Shown here: positions 1-8,191 of the stretch, one piece after another
How the letters are laid out: each line of letters begins with the position of its first letter
Position numbering within the stretch: position 1 is the first letter of the stretch
Made by a program: the position numbers and the translations under genes
The notes under the pieces: generated by a model
What the model was told of the DNA's origin: nothing
The model's database searches: none
Seen by the model: the letters and a program-made list of their open reading frames with translations, nothing else
Source of the DNA: Filomicrobium insigne
GTDB taxonomy: Bacteria; Pseudomonadota; Alphaproteobacteria; Rhizobiales; Hyphomicrobiaceae
DNA: 64,000 bases
NCBI RefSeq assembly: GCF_900104305.1
Contig: NZ_FNJC01000001.1
Location: 1,245,168-1,309,167, forward strand
Reading direction: 5' to 3'

Positions 1-272
1 ATGCCGCGCCGTTCCAACCAGCTCGATATCGGTCCGAACGTGAAGCCAACCAGAACGCCAGCTGCGACAGGGGCAAAAATGTACTGTCCAAGATACAGAC
101 AGATGCCCAGCGCCATGACGAACAGGGCGATGGTTGAGAATTGCACGAAGCTTTGTGTGAACCGTCTCACCTCAGCGGGAGCTTGAGGGGCGGTGTCATA
201 ATTTGGGCCAGTCGGCGCTTCAGCGCGCTCCGCCGCTGAGGGAAGCGCACTACCCACCGTATTTTGCGCCAT
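1..272 (-). CDS. AI-2E family transporter (PerM/YdiK-like), N-terminal part
   Basis: The gene is read leftwards and runs off the left window edge, so only the first 90 residues are visible. It starts at the ATG whose complement is at 270-272 (MAQNTVGSALPS). A polar N-terminal stretch of about 45 residues is followed by two closely spaced hydrophobic segments with the pattern FAPVAAGVLVGFTFGPISSW, as at the start of AI-2E/PerM family membrane proteins, which are putative exporters or permeases of the inner membrane. Family assignment rests on this N-terminus only; the diagnostic later helices are outside the window. No promoter was recognised in the 65 bases between it and the next gene. Confidence 0.6.
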   Translation of the reverse strand, partial: MAQNTVGSALPSAAERAEAPTGPNYDTAPQAPAEVRRFTQSFVQFSTIALFVMALGICLYLGQYIFAPVAAGVLVGFTFGPISSWLERRG

Positions 273-338
273 GAAAATTTTTTCCGGTATTATTGACTTG
301 TCACCTGATGTTCCGCGACGATCTACCCCTCGATAAAA

Positions 339-842
339 TCAGGTGCGGAGCCGAGACATTGCGGAACTGAACCAATCCCGAATTTTTTCAATCGCCGGCG
401 TGGCGGCTTCGGTATCAATGCGCGAAATTGAATCGGCGACCTGTTCAAGACGCGACGTAATTGGCTTGAAATTATACTGCGGAATCGCCGAGACGGGAAT
501 GTAACGACTGACGTCAGGCAATTGAAAGTCAGGCAATCTCGAGAAGGCGGATGTCTGTTGACGACGCCTTGGCGTAATTGCCAATGCCAATAAGCACCCG
601 GCGATTGCGGCAAGGGATACAGTTGTCCAGGGATGCTCGCGCATCGCGACTTCAGTTTTTGCACGTGCGCGCGCCATGCGGCGGTCAGCAACTTGGGCTA
701 CGACGCCGGCAAGTTGGGTCAGATCTTCACGCATCTCTTTGAGATTGAGATCCGTTCCGCGGTCGTTGGTAGCGGTGTCCGAGACATTCATCGTCGATCC
801 TGACTGTGCAGAAAAGGAACCGGTTGATTGCGGATTCGACAT
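339..842 (-). CDS. DUF883-like membrane-anchored protein
   Basis: A 167-residue protein. A polar, helix-prone N-terminal region (residues 30-70, LKEMREDLTQLAGVVAQVA) precedes one membrane segment at about 73-90 (HPWTTVSLAAIAGCLLALAI) and a basic RRRQQ stretch. This resembles the ElaB/YqjD/DUF883 layout, but a further 75-residue C-terminal tail is not typical of the family. E. coli relatives sit in the inner membrane and can bind ribosomes in stationary phase; no such role is shown here. The gene is divergent from two further DUF883 genes, and its upstream region carries a leftward EcfG-type promoter (922-946), so general-stress control is likely. Confidence 0.6.
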   Translation of the reverse strand: MSNPQSTGSFSAQSGSTMNVSDTATNDRGTDLNLKEMREDLTQLAGVVAQVADRRMARARAKTEVAMREHPWTTVSLAAIAGCLLALAITPRRRQQTSAFSRLPDFQLPDVSRYIPVSAIPQYNFKPITSRLEQVADSISRIDTEAATPAIEKIRDWFSSAMSRLRT

Positions 843-921
843 ATCGAGATCCCTTTAGTTGTTTGGAGTTCCGGAAGATCAGGGCGAGGCGAACCTACGA
901 CTTATAAATAGTGAACCGAAC

Positions 922-946
922 AACGTGCGAGCGTGCGAGAGGTTCC
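922..946 (-). promoter_or_regulatory. EcfG-type stress promoter (leftward)
   Basis: On the minus strand the sequence reads GGAAC, 16 bases, CGTT (plus strand AACG 922-925, GTTCC 942-946). This matches the alphaproteobacterial general-stress sigma factor consensus GGAAC-N16/17-CGTT. It points at the DUF883-like gene starting at 842, about 80 bases downstream. Confidence 0.6.
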
Positions 947-990
947 CCAATAGAGACCATGTTGTTTGTGCGGACCGCTCTTGTCAGTGC

Positions 991-1015
991 GGAACTCGCC
1001 AGGCTGTCGAACGTT
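991..1015 (+). promoter_or_regulatory. EcfG-type stress promoter (rightward)
   Basis: GGAAC at 991-995, a 16-base spacer and CGTT at 1012-1015 match the EcfG consensus. The DUF883 gene starts 51 bases further on at 1066. With the leftward site at 922-946 this forms a back-to-back pair of stress promoters. Confidence 0.65.
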
Positions 1016-1065
1016 CTCAAGTCACGTTTCATCTTGGCGCTGGCAGAGCAGAAAGGATCTTTCCC

Positions 1066-1356
1066 ATGTCCGCACAATTCAATCCCGCTTCGAATGCTGA
1101 AGCAAAGCCTGAGGCGCAGGAAGCACGGCGAGAGATTAAAGATAACTACGAAGCTATTCGCGCCGATATCGCAGACCTTGCGAGCTCGGTGAAGAAACTC
1201 GCGGGTTCGGAATTCGGCGGCGTTATCGAGGACGCGCAAGAAGGTGCACAGATGCGCCTTGGTCAGCTGGAGCGCTCTATCCGCGAGAAGCCAACCCAAG
1301 CGGCTTTGATCGCAGCAGGTGTGGGCTTTCTTGTTGGTTTGTTGATCGTTCGCTGA
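1066..1356 (+). CDS. DUF883 family protein (YqjD/ElaB-like)
   Basis: A 96-residue protein with an acidic, helical N-terminal two-thirds (EARREIKDNYEAIRADIADL) and a C-terminal glycine-rich membrane helix ending AAGVGFLVGLLIVR, the hallmark of the DUF883/ElaB family. Family members are inner-membrane-anchored stress or stationary-phase proteins, some ribosome-binding. The open frame extends further upstream to 859, but the ATG at 1066 is preferred: it follows AGAAAGGAT at a suitable distance and lies just downstream of the EcfG-type promoter, whereas upstream starts would put that promoter inside the gene. It heads a row of three small membrane-protein genes. Confidence 0.85.
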   Translation: MSAQFNPASNAEAKPEAQEARREIKDNYEAIRADIADLASSVKKLAGSEFGGVIEDAQEGAQMRLGQLERSIREKPTQAALIAAGVGFLVGLLIVR

Positions 1357-1413
1357 GCGTGAATGTCAACGGACTTCCGCTGCGTTTTTCATCTTTCATA
1401 AGGTATCAGTGAA

Positions 1414-1644
1414 ATGGCGACTTATCGTGACCCCATAGCAAGCACAGAGAGTGGTTCGCGGCTTTCAGGCAACGGGGACTTTCAAGGTCTGCAAGCCAAA
1501 GCCGGCGAAGCAATCGAACAAGCTCAGCATCAAGCCAAAGAGCAGCTTGATCAGCTGCAAGATGCAATCCGGCGGAACCCCCTTGCAGCCGCAGGTATCG
1601 CGGCCGGAGTTGGCTTTGTCTTAGCGCTCATTGCCCGTCGATAA
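1414..1644 (+). CDS. small DUF883 family protein
   Basis: A 76-residue protein with a Gln/Glu/Lys-rich amphipathic helix (EAIEQAQHQAKEQLDQLQ, about residues 33-50), then the DUF883 signature RRNPLAAAGIAAGVGFVLAL and a terminal RR. It lies 57 bases after a longer paralogue in the same direction and is followed 20 bases later by another membrane-protein gene, so the three are probably co-transcribed from the EcfG promoter at 991. Function is unknown beyond membrane association. Confidence 0.8.
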   Translation: MATYRDPIASTESGSRLSGNGDFQGLQAKAGEAIEQAQHQAKEQLDQLQDAIRRNPLAAAGIAAGVGFVLALIARR

Positions 1645-1664
1645 ATAGTCGGGAACGGATATCC

Positions 1665-2072
1665 ATGTTGACAAACCTCGTCGGCTACCTCGGCACACGT
1701 GTTGCTAAACGCACCGTCGATAATATTGAGCGGAAGGTCGTGTGGGGCGCAACCGGTGCGGTCTTGTGTACGCTCGCGCTCGTATTCCTCATGATGGCAG
1801 CATACCTGTATCTTTCGCCGTGGCTCGGGCCTGTGTGGAGTGCAGTGCTCTTAGCTTTGATCTGCGCGGTTTTCGGCGTCGCGGCGTTTTTCGCGCCGTC
1901 GATCTTGACCTGGCTTGAAAGACAGGCACACGGCGAGGAAAACGGCACCATGAATGCCGTCGATGAAGAGGCCCATGCGGCTGTTGATTATTTTGGACCG
2001 CTGCAGGTTGGATTGAGCGCCTTCATGCTGGGGCTGAGCGCTGGTCGAAGTGTTCGGGGTATGCGCAAGTAA
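1665..2072 (+). CDS. small integral membrane protein, holin-superfamily-like
   Basis: A 135-residue protein with two strong membrane helices at about 28-50 (GATGAVLCTLALVFLMMAAY) and 56-78 (VWSAVLLALICAVFGVAAFF), then a polar C-terminal part with a weaker hydrophobic stretch near residues 113-126. The two-helix arrangement resembles Phage_holin_3_6/DUF-type proteins that accompany DUF883 genes. Third gene of the probable stress operon, ending before a convergent terminator hairpin at 2107-2134. The function is not known. Confidence 0.6.
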   Translation: MLTNLVGYLGTRVAKRTVDNIERKVVWGATGAVLCTLALVFLMMAAYLYLSPWLGPVWSAVLLALICAVFGVAAFFAPSILTWLERQAHGEENGTMNAVDEEAHAAVDYFGPLQVGLSAFMLGLSAGRSVRGMRK

Positions 2073-2106
2073 GGACGGCGTACATCGGCGTATCAGTTGT
2101 CTGCAT

Positions 2107-2134
2107 AGCCCATCGGATTGTTGTCCGGTGGGCT
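2107..2134. terminator. bidirectional hairpin terminator
   Basis: Arms AGCCCATCGGA (2107-2117) and TCCGGTGGGCT (2124-2134) form an 11-bp stem with one wobble pair and a 6-base loop. It lies between the convergent small-membrane-protein gene (stop 2072) and GTPase gene (stop 2133). T-rich tails are weak on both sides. Confidence 0.55.
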
Positions 2135-3707
2135 AATTTCGTGACAGCTTTGTCGTGAGAACTCGACCAGCATTCACTGCCTGTGACCAGAGCGTGCGCC
2201 AACGCGGGCGATCGGAGGCCGATTGGGTTAGGCAGCGCAGAAGACGCGACCGCTCCGCGTTGGGCATTACGTCCAACATACGCCCCCAAATCGCGTCGAC
2301 ATTGTATGTCTGCTCGGGAGCTAGGACGGCCGGGATGATCTCCTCCGGGAGAACGCCGAGATCTTCAGCCACTGCGCCCATAGTTTCGCGTATCGCTACA
2401 GCCTTAGGGCTTGAGGGCTTGGCAAGATCGTATGGCGGGTTCCATTCCTTGAAAGGTCGCAGTTTATCGATGTGCGTTAATACGTACACGACAGGCGGGG
2501 GTGCGCGATCCGTCAATGCTTGGAGCTTATCTCTAATCATGCTGAGAATTTTACGGTCGGTTTCGCGGTCGGCCCGGGCCGCTGAGATCACCCACACCAC
2601 AAGGTCGGAGGCTGTTGCACGCTCGATCAAGCGCGCCAACGCTTCACCCTCTTCAGTGACCCCGGGGCCATCCACGAGAAGTGCCGCGGGGGCGTCGTCG
2701 CGGCGTAGCTCGTGAAACGTATAGCCGGCAGGTGTGGGCAGCACATCTATCGCGGCGCTCACGTCGCCACAGAGGGCGTTGACCAAGCTCGATTTGCCAG
2801 CACCCGTTTGGCCTGCGATCAGAATGCGCACCGGTTCTGCAAGCGCTGGCATGCTTTCTCTATCAACACGCGTGGTGTTGGTTACGGTTGTTTCGAGTTC
2901 TCTCGCGGTCACCTTCATGCGGCCGCTGTAAAGATCTATCGCGGCGCGGCCGACTTCCTTGACGTAGACTTGCGCAATCTTCTTTGAGGCCGCGATGCGG
3001 ATGTTGTCGAGCATCTGCCGCTGTGCTTGCTCGCGCATTTCGCCACCGATTGCGGAAAGCGGATTCACGACGCCCCGTATGATGCGGTAGATGTCGTACG
3101 CCCGCTCGGCAATGGTGATGGCTGATCGCCACCTGTAAATGCTGAGTGCCTGGGCGACGGTGAGACGATCGCCGTAAGGTATCGAGTCGTTAAAGAAGCC
3201 ACGAAGCTGGCCGCTGACCCGTTCCACTAACGCCAAAGCTTCGGGGACGGTGAAGCGCCATAACGGATCTTTCGCTGATGGATGCATCCGGCGCGCGACG
3301 GTTTCTACCGTTTTCGTTCCCAGTTCAATTATTGCGTCGCGGTTTGTCAGACGGTCAGTCGCAACATTTTCCGCCAAAGTATTCACGTCGTCCCAGGCTT
3401 CGAGTTCGCGGGCTGTCCACATTGGGTCGGTATCCGCGGGGATGTCGGATTCTGGGCGCGCTGGGTCCTTTTGGGCCAGTTTGTCGGCTTGGGTAATCGT
3501 GCTTCCAAGTATCCAACGCTCAAGCCCATAGACGACCAATGTAACCCCGCATGCGGCGGCGGCCCATATGAGGATCGCGTTGTTCTGCCAAAGCCAAATG
3601 CTGCCGAGTATTACGAGTGAGGTGATTGGCAAGACCAATGCGATCAGCAGCATAGCGGCGCGCACGTAGGTTGCACCCCACTGACTTTTCGTCTTCCGAT
3701 CGGTCAT
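2133..3707 (-). CDS. membrane-anchored dynamin-like GTPase
   Basis: A 524-residue protein with two N-terminal membrane helices (about 15-40 and 45-62), a helical middle region, and a C-terminal G domain. The P-loop GQTGAGKSS is at about 299-307, the G3 motif DGPG near 343 and the G4-like THID near 413. This is the YfjP/Era-like GTPase architecture, probably remodelling or sensing the inner membrane; the precise role is unknown. Its start overlaps the stop of the upstream GTPase gene by four bases (ATGA at 3704-3707), so the two are translated as a coupled pair and may form a heteromeric complex. Confidence 0.8.
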   Translation of the reverse strand: MTDRKTKSQWGATYVRAAMLLIALVLPITSLVILGSIWLWQNNAILIWAAAACGVTLVVYGLERWILGSTITQADKLAQKDPARPESDIPADTDPMWTARELEAWDDVNTLAENVATDRLTNRDAIIELGTKTVETVARRMHPSAKDPLWRFTVPEALALVERVSGQLRGFFNDSIPYGDRLTVAQALSIYRWRSAITIAERAYDIYRIIRGVVNPLSAIGGEMREQAQRQMLDNIRIAASKKIAQVYVKEVGRAAIDLYSGRMKVTARELETTVTNTTRVDRESMPALAEPVRILIAGQTGAGKSSLVNALCGDVSAAIDVLPTPAGYTFHELRRDDAPAALLVDGPGVTEEGEALARLIERATASDLVVWVISAARADRETDRKILSMIRDKLQALTDRAPPPVVYVLTHIDKLRPFKEWNPPYDLAKPSSPKAVAIRETMGAVAEDLGVLPEEIIPAVLAPEQTYNVDAIWGRMLDVMPNAERSRLLRCLTQSASDRPRWRTLWSQAVNAGRVLTTKLSRN

Positions 3708-4987
3708 TTGCTGGAGTCTCCGCTCGGGTTAGGAAATTCCCGATCCTTTACCATGCGCAGAGCTTCGGCCAGCGCTTCTGCATAAGCCAGACGTACAGCC
3801 CCTGGTTCGCTTGATCCGGCTTTTCGGCGTCGTGCGAAGACGCAGGCGGCACGGCCGAGAGCGTATGTCGTGGTGAAGCTCATGGCCGCGGCTGCTGCGG
3901 CACCTGCTGTTTGTCCATACACGGGGATTAGCTTTGCGAGTTGGCGTATTCCGTAGCTGCCGGCGTAACGTGCTAAGAGACCGCCGCCCAGAGCAGCGGC
4001 GAACTCAGCGTAGGCTCTTCGGTCCCACGGTATTCCGTAGAGCTCAGCGACCTTATGTAGAAGCTTCGCTTGTACAGCCGGGACCGCGACCGCGCCTGCA
4101 ATGGGTACCACGTCTGCAGCCGCAGCCGCTGTGGCGTAACCTAGAATATAGGGACGGGCGCGTCGCCGTATTGGTTCGTCGGCGTCACTGCGTGCTTCGG
4201 TGAGCGCTGTAACGAGAGCTTGAGGTGCTATCCGTTCGAGAGCTTCGTGAAGTGCGGTCAAGCCATATTCGACCGGCTTATAGCCATCTTCTGGTTTGGT
4301 GAAATCTATGGGTACGAATGCGATCAGCCCGTCGCCTGGCAGGTTTTCGAACATACGACGTTGATGAGCGAGACTTCGGATCAGATCGTTCGGGACGCCT
4401 GCAGCTGCGAGTTTGGACGGATCCGTCGTCGCGAAAGGATAAGGGTCCGGATGCTGCATCGACGGATCGTAAGCTTCATGGAGCGAGGTTTGCGCAACGA
4501 TGATGGGCCAAGAGCTGTGACGCTGACGGACTTGCTTCAGAGCGTCGATAATCGCTTGCTGCTGGTGATCAAGCGCCTTGATGACAACAATGAGTAAGTT
4601 CGCGTGGGCTTCTGCAAAGGCAAGATCTTCACTGGGGTCATAGGACGCTTCACCCAAACCGCGCGTGTCGAGGAAGCGGATGAGAGGCGCTTCGGGTGGG
4701 AAGTCGTAAATTCGCGCTGATGCAGTGCATGGCCGGAAGCCGGAACCTACGGGCGCGTCGGCCGTGGGGGTCAGTGCGCGAATGATCGAACTTTTGCCCG
4801 ATTGGACCTTGCCTAAAAGCCATACGACTGGCGCCAGGGATCGAGCCTGTTCAGCCACGCGCTCATCTTCCCTCAGTTCTTGAGCCTGAGCGGTTTTCTG
4901 CCGGTCTGTTTCGGTGTTCCGCGAACGTTGGGACCAGGGTAGACGCTTCCAGGCCTGCGCGAAAACACCGTTGTCTGATTTGGGCAT
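3704..4987 (-). CDS. GTPase with C-terminal DUF697-like membrane domain
   Basis: A 427-residue protein. A charged N-terminus precedes a P-loop GKVQSGKSS at about 59-67, a G3-like motif DTRGLG near 109-114 and a G domain to about residue 250. The C-terminal part is Ala/Gly-rich and hydrophobic (AAALGGGLLARYAGSYG; AAAAAAMSFTTTYALG), typical of the DUF697 region that inserts in membranes in YcjX/YcjF-associated GTPases. It is the first gene of a two-gene operon with the larger GTPase. The 250 bases upstream show no clear EcfG site, so the mode of control is unknown. Confidence 0.75.
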   Translation of the reverse strand: MPKSDNGVFAQAWKRLPWSQRSRNTETDRQKTAQAQELREDERVAEQARSLAPVVWLLGKVQSGKSSIIRALTPTADAPVGSGFRPCTASARIYDFPPEAPLIRFLDTRGLGEASYDPSEDLAFAEAHANLLIVVIKALDHQQQAIIDALKQVRQRHSSWPIIVAQTSLHEAYDPSMQHPDPYPFATTDPSKLAAAGVPNDLIRSLAHQRRMFENLPGDGLIAFVPIDFTKPEDGYKPVEYGLTALHEALERIAPQALVTALTEARSDADEPIRRRARPYILGYATAAAAADVVPIAGAVAVPAVQAKLLHKVAELYGIPWDRRAYAEFAAALGGGLLARYAGSYGIRQLAKLIPVYGQTAGAAAAAAMSFTTTYALGRAACVFARRRKAGSSEPGAVRLAYAEALAEALRMVKDREFPNPSGDSSK

Positions 4988-5240
4988 TCGACCTCGATGA
5001 TCGGGAGCAGCGTGTCCGCGCTACTCTATTGAAAACTCCTGGAAGCGTGCTTTCGTTTCGTTTGAAAGTGGCAACTTCATTGAAGGTTCAGGTGGCTTCT
5101 GGTTAGCGGCAGTTGACGTTTTCCCTCTCGTCAGGAAACCACAGCTTAAGCTGTCAGTCCTCTAGCGGGAGCCACGTTACTTGAGCGGTGGCCAACGGGA
5201 CATAGGTTGCGCGGCTCGCATATGCAAAGGAAGGTGCGAT

Positions 5241-6227
5241 ATGGGTCTTCTCGTCGACGGCGCTTGGCAGGATCGCTGGTACGATACTGAAAAGACGGGT
5301 GGACGTTTCGAGCGCCAAGCCTCTCAGTTCCGAAATTGGATTACTGCTGATGGTTCGGCCGGCTCAACTGGTGACGGCGGTTTCAAGGCCGAAGGGGGCC
5401 GGTATCATCTTTATGTCTCATACGCTTGCCCGTGGGCGCACCGAACGCTGATCGCGCGGCAAGTGAAGGGGCTTGACGATATTGTTTCGGTCGATGTTGT
5501 GCATCCGGTCATGGGGAAGGACGGTTGGACGTTTGCGGCGGACTTCGACGGCGCGACGGGCGATCGTGTCAACCAGACCGAGAGACTTTATGAGGTCTAT
5601 CTGCTCGCTGATCCAAAATTCACGGGACGCGTCACGGTGCCAACGTTGTGGGACCGACAAACACGGCAAATCGTCAACAACGAGTCCTCTGAAATCCTAC
5701 GGATGTTCAATTCCGCCTTCAACGATGCAGGCGCATCAGGACCTGATCTTTATCCTGACACGCTGCGTGAAAAGATCGACGATGTTAATGCCAGGGTCTA
5801 TGACACGGTCAACAATGGCGTCTACAAGGCGGGGTTCGCGACCTCGCAACGCGCTTACGAAGAGGCCTTCCGTGAACTCTTCGCTACGCTCGATTGGTTG
5901 GATGACCGTTTGAGCCACCAGCGGTATGCAGTCGCTAATTCCACTCCGACGGAGGCGGATTGGCGCTTGTTCACGACGCTGGTGCGCTTTGATGCGGTTT
6001 ACTTCGGTCACTTCAAGTGCAACTGGCGCGAGATCCGCAACTATCCCGCCCTGTCAGGATACTTGCGTGATCTCTACCAGCATATGGGGGTGGCGCATAC
6101 TGTACATTTCGATCACATCAAGACGCACTATTACGCGTCACATCAAATGATCAACCCGGCGCGGATTGTTCCGGTAGGGCCTGAATTTGATCTGGATGCG
6201 CCCCACGATCGAGCGACGTTATCGTAG
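5241..6227 (+). CDS. yqjG: glutathionyl-hydroquinone reductase (GST Xi class)
   Basis: A 328-residue protein that reduces glutathionyl-hydroquinones by a glutathione-dependent thiol mechanism in the cytoplasm. The catalytic Cys is at residue 63 in the motif YACPWAH, at the family's usual position, and the C-terminal all-alpha GST domain carries the ADWRLFTTLVRFD block. The ATG at 5241 is chosen because AAGGAAGG precedes it and the protein then has the usual family length and the typical start MGLLVDG; an upstream GTG/TTG would add about 20 atypical residues. It stands alone and convergent with a PfpI gene, and fits the redox/stress character of its neighbours. Confidence 0.9.
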   Translation: MGLLVDGAWQDRWYDTEKTGGRFERQASQFRNWITADGSAGSTGDGGFKAEGGRYHLYVSYACPWAHRTLIARQVKGLDDIVSVDVVHPVMGKDGWTFAADFDGATGDRVNQTERLYEVYLLADPKFTGRVTVPTLWDRQTRQIVNNESSEILRMFNSAFNDAGASGPDLYPDTLREKIDDVNARVYDTVNNGVYKAGFATSQRAYEEAFRELFATLDWLDDRLSHQRYAVANSTPTEADWRLFTTLVRFDAVYFGHFKCNWREIRNYPALSGYLRDLYQHMGVAHTVHFDHIKTHYYASHQMINPARIVPVGPEFDLDAPHDRATLS

Positions 6228-6243
6228 TGGCCCTGACCGCCCG

Positions 6244-6807
6244 TTACTCCGCAGCGTGATGTTGTGGCGTTGCGCTACGCTCCATGACTTCGATGATGCT
6301 TGAGCAAAAAGAATCGAGATCGCCAGGGTTGCGGCTGGTCACAATATTGCGGTCCACCACAGCGGGTTCGTCTACCCATTCGGCGCCGGCGTTCATCATG
6401 TCCTTCTTGATGGACTGGTAAGACGTCGCGCGTAGCCCGCGTGCGATATCGGCTTCGATCAAAAGCCACGGAGCATGGCAGATTGCTGCGATTGGCCTGC
6501 CGGATTTGGCGAAGGCGCGGACAAATTGAACGGCCTTTTCGTTGACGCGAAGCAGATCAGGATTGATCTGGCCACCTGGGAGTACGAGCGCGTCATAATC
6601 GTCTGGGTCTGCGTCGGACAAGTTTACATCCACATCGACGTTGCCGCCCCAATCGTCACCGTTCCAACCACGGATTTTTTCCTCTTCTGGGGAAACAATA
6701 TCGACCTGCGCGCCGACCTCCTTCAGTCGGCGCAGAGGTACGAGCAGTTCGGATTGCTCAAATCCGTTCGTGGCGAGGATTGCGATTTTTGACCTTGCGA
6801 TGTTCAT
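6244..6807 (-). CDS. DJ-1/PfpI family glyoxalase/deglycase-like protein
   Basis: A 187-residue class I glutamine-amidotransferase-like protein of the PfpI/YhbO group. The nucleophile elbow AAICHAPW puts the catalytic Cys at about residue 110 followed by His, and the early Glu lies in the GFEQSE motif. Members degrade methylglyoxal adducts or act as stress chaperones. The ATG at 6807 is chosen over one 18 bases upstream because GGAGG lies 5-9 bases before it. It ends 17 bases from the convergent glutathionyl-hydroquinone reductase gene. Confidence 0.85.
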   Translation of the reverse strand: MNIARSKIAILATNGFEQSELLVPLRRLKEVGAQVDIVSPEEEKIRGWNGDDWGGNVDVDVNLSDADPDDYDALVLPGGQINPDLLRVNEKAVQFVRAFAKSGRPIAAICHAPWLLIEADIARGLRATSYQSIKKDMMNAGAEWVDEPAVVDRNIVTSRNPGDLDSFCSSIIEVMERSATPQHHAAE

Positions 6808-6919
6808 ACGGCCTCCAATCATCACTAATGTTTCTTATTTTGGGCACGGACGCCATTCCAGCGACTGGAGTAGCGCTCCACGTAGGTTGGGATAATCCCA
6901 GCATGTCTCGATCGTTCAC

Positions 6920-6994
6920 TTAGAAGATCAAATACAGAAGAACGATCACCACGAGGGGTACGCCCAACAGCCACATGATTACTCCGGGAAGCAT
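6920..6994 (-). CDS. 24-residue hydrophobic membrane peptide
   Basis: A very short gene read leftwards: ATG with complement at 6992-6994, stop at 6920-6922. It encodes MLPGVIMWLLGVPLVV and eight further hydrophobic residues ending YLIF, i.e. a single membrane helix. A good ribosome site (AAAGGAGAC) lies 7-10 bases before the start, which with the Pro/Gly pattern argues it is translated. It lies between the PfpI gene and a polytopic membrane-protein gene on the same strand. Function unknown; it resembles small hydrophobic stress peptides of this order. Confidence 0.6.
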   Translation of the reverse strand: MLPGVIMWLLGVPLVVIVLLYLIF

Positions 6995-7039
6995 TTTTAA
7001 AGTCTCCTTTCCGCTTTGCGTTGTGAGATGCGCTGGGCC

Positions 7040-7954
7040 TTAAGTCGCGAGGGTTTGCTCGTCGCGATGGCTGCCACCTAGAGAAGCTGCCCACCACGCA
7101 GCGACACCACTAAGAAGCAAAACGAGGGATGCCCAGAATCCGGCAAATGCGGCACCCTTCCTTGCGGCTTCCACGACACTTTTCGCTCTGTCGATTGCTC
7201 CGGTCACCGTTGAGCGAACGCGTTGTTCGGCCTGTTCAAGTGTGAGGCCAGTTTTGCTCTGTATGAGGCGCGCTAGATAGGTGCGGTCTTCCTCTTTAAT
7301 CTCACCGTTGATGAGGCCCTCCCGCAGGATGCGCATGACTTCCTCGCGCTGTGCTCTGGACGGTCCTGTCTGAGTGGTGGTTGCGGGTTGTCCCGCAGGC
7401 GGTTGTTGCGTCTGGTTGGCAGGACTTTCGGGAGCGAATTCGCGCCACAGTGCATCACCGGCATCGTCTGCCACGGGCGCGACGATCTCGGCCGTACTGC
7501 GGGCGGCCGACAATGCGGTTTTGGTCGCGAGATTGGCGACGGAACTTCCGATTATGGCGGCGAGGCATGCCCCAATGATGAGAGAAAGCGCCCACACGAC
7601 GAGCCCATTAGCTCCATCGCGGAAGCCCGTTTCGTCGCTTTTAAATCCGCTCATGCGAGCGCGCATACGTCCGGTGAAGTACGCCCCCATTCCAATGGAA
7701 TAGATATACGTAAAGGCGAACCATATAGCTGCGATGATGCCGATGGACTCGGCCGATATGCCGTTTTCCGACCATGGTGAAGCTACGAATAACCCCACGG
7801 AGGAGCCGAACATTGTTAGTAGTAGGGACATGGCGGTTGCAATTACCGCGCCGGCGACAACTGCCGCCCAGTCGAGATAGGGTCGTCTGCCGGTTACTTC
7901 GACGTCGGTAACGACGGCTGTGGTCGCGTTGGGGTCGAACGAAGTGGTTACCAT
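7040..7954 (-). CDS. polytopic membrane protein (sometimes annotated PhnA-like)
   Basis: A 304-residue protein with membrane helices at about 28-55, 70-98 and 118-140 and one at the C-terminus (about 275-297), separated by a Pro/Gln/Thr-rich soluble stretch at about 170-200 (QTQQPPAGQPATTTQTG) and a charged helical segment 200-265. Similar alphaproteobacterial proteins often carry the label PhnA-like, but nothing in the sequence supports phosphonate metabolism. The neighbouring DUF3309 gene and its EcfG promoter lie just upstream on the same strand, so it may be in the stress regulon. Confidence 0.65.
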   Translation of the reverse strand: MVTTSFDPNATTAVVTDVEVTGRRPYLDWAAVVAGAVIATAMSLLLTMFGSSVGLFVASPWSENGISAESIGIIAAIWFAFTYIYSIGMGAYFTGRMRARMSGFKSDETGFRDGANGLVVWALSLIIGACLAAIIGSSVANLATKTALSAARSTAEIVAPVADDAGDALWREFAPESPANQTQQPPAGQPATTTQTGPSRAQREEVMRILREGLINGEIKEEDRTYLARLIQSKTGLTLEQAEQRVRSTVTGAIDRAKSVVEAARKGAAFAGFWASLVLLLSGVAAWWAASLGGSHRDEQTLAT

Positions 7955-7997
7955 GGTGTGCCTCGCTAGGAGTTGGAGCGCACCGAAGCTTCCGCGA

Positions 7998-8150
7998 TTA
8001 GATACGGCCGAGAAGGGCTAGAACCACCAGAATTATGAGTATTGTGCCGATTATTCCGGATGGGGCTGGTCCCCAGCTCCGGCTGTAGGGCCATGCGGGT
8101 AAGGCTCCGATGAGCAGTAGGACAAGAAGAATGATAAGGATTGTTTCCAA
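7998..8150 (-). CDS. DUF3309 small membrane protein (TTG start)
   Basis: A 50-residue protein: a first helix (TILIILLVLLLIGALP), then the diagnostic central motif AWPYSRSWGPAPSG and a second helix ending ALLGRI, which is the DUF3309 pattern. No ATG is available in frame; two adjacent TTG codons (8153 and 8150) follow a GGAGG, and the second gives the most typical length. An EcfG-type promoter lies 40-65 bases upstream. The family is small, conserved in alphaproteobacteria and of unknown function. The TTG start makes it easy to miss. Confidence 0.75.
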   Translation of the reverse strand: METILIILLVLLLIGALPAWPYSRSWGPAPSGIIGTILIILVVLALLGRI

Positions 8151-8191
8151 CAAATTCGGCGCCTCCGTTTTCATAAAGTATGAGCTTCTTC

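Noticed and set aside
1..186. A rightward 61-codon frame at the window start
   Set aside because: It is antisense to the AI-2E transporter start, which has a coherent hydrophobic membrane pattern.
859..1356. A 165-codon version of the DUF883 gene
   Set aside because: It would place the EcfG promoter inside the gene; the ATG at 1066 has a proper ribosome site and family length.
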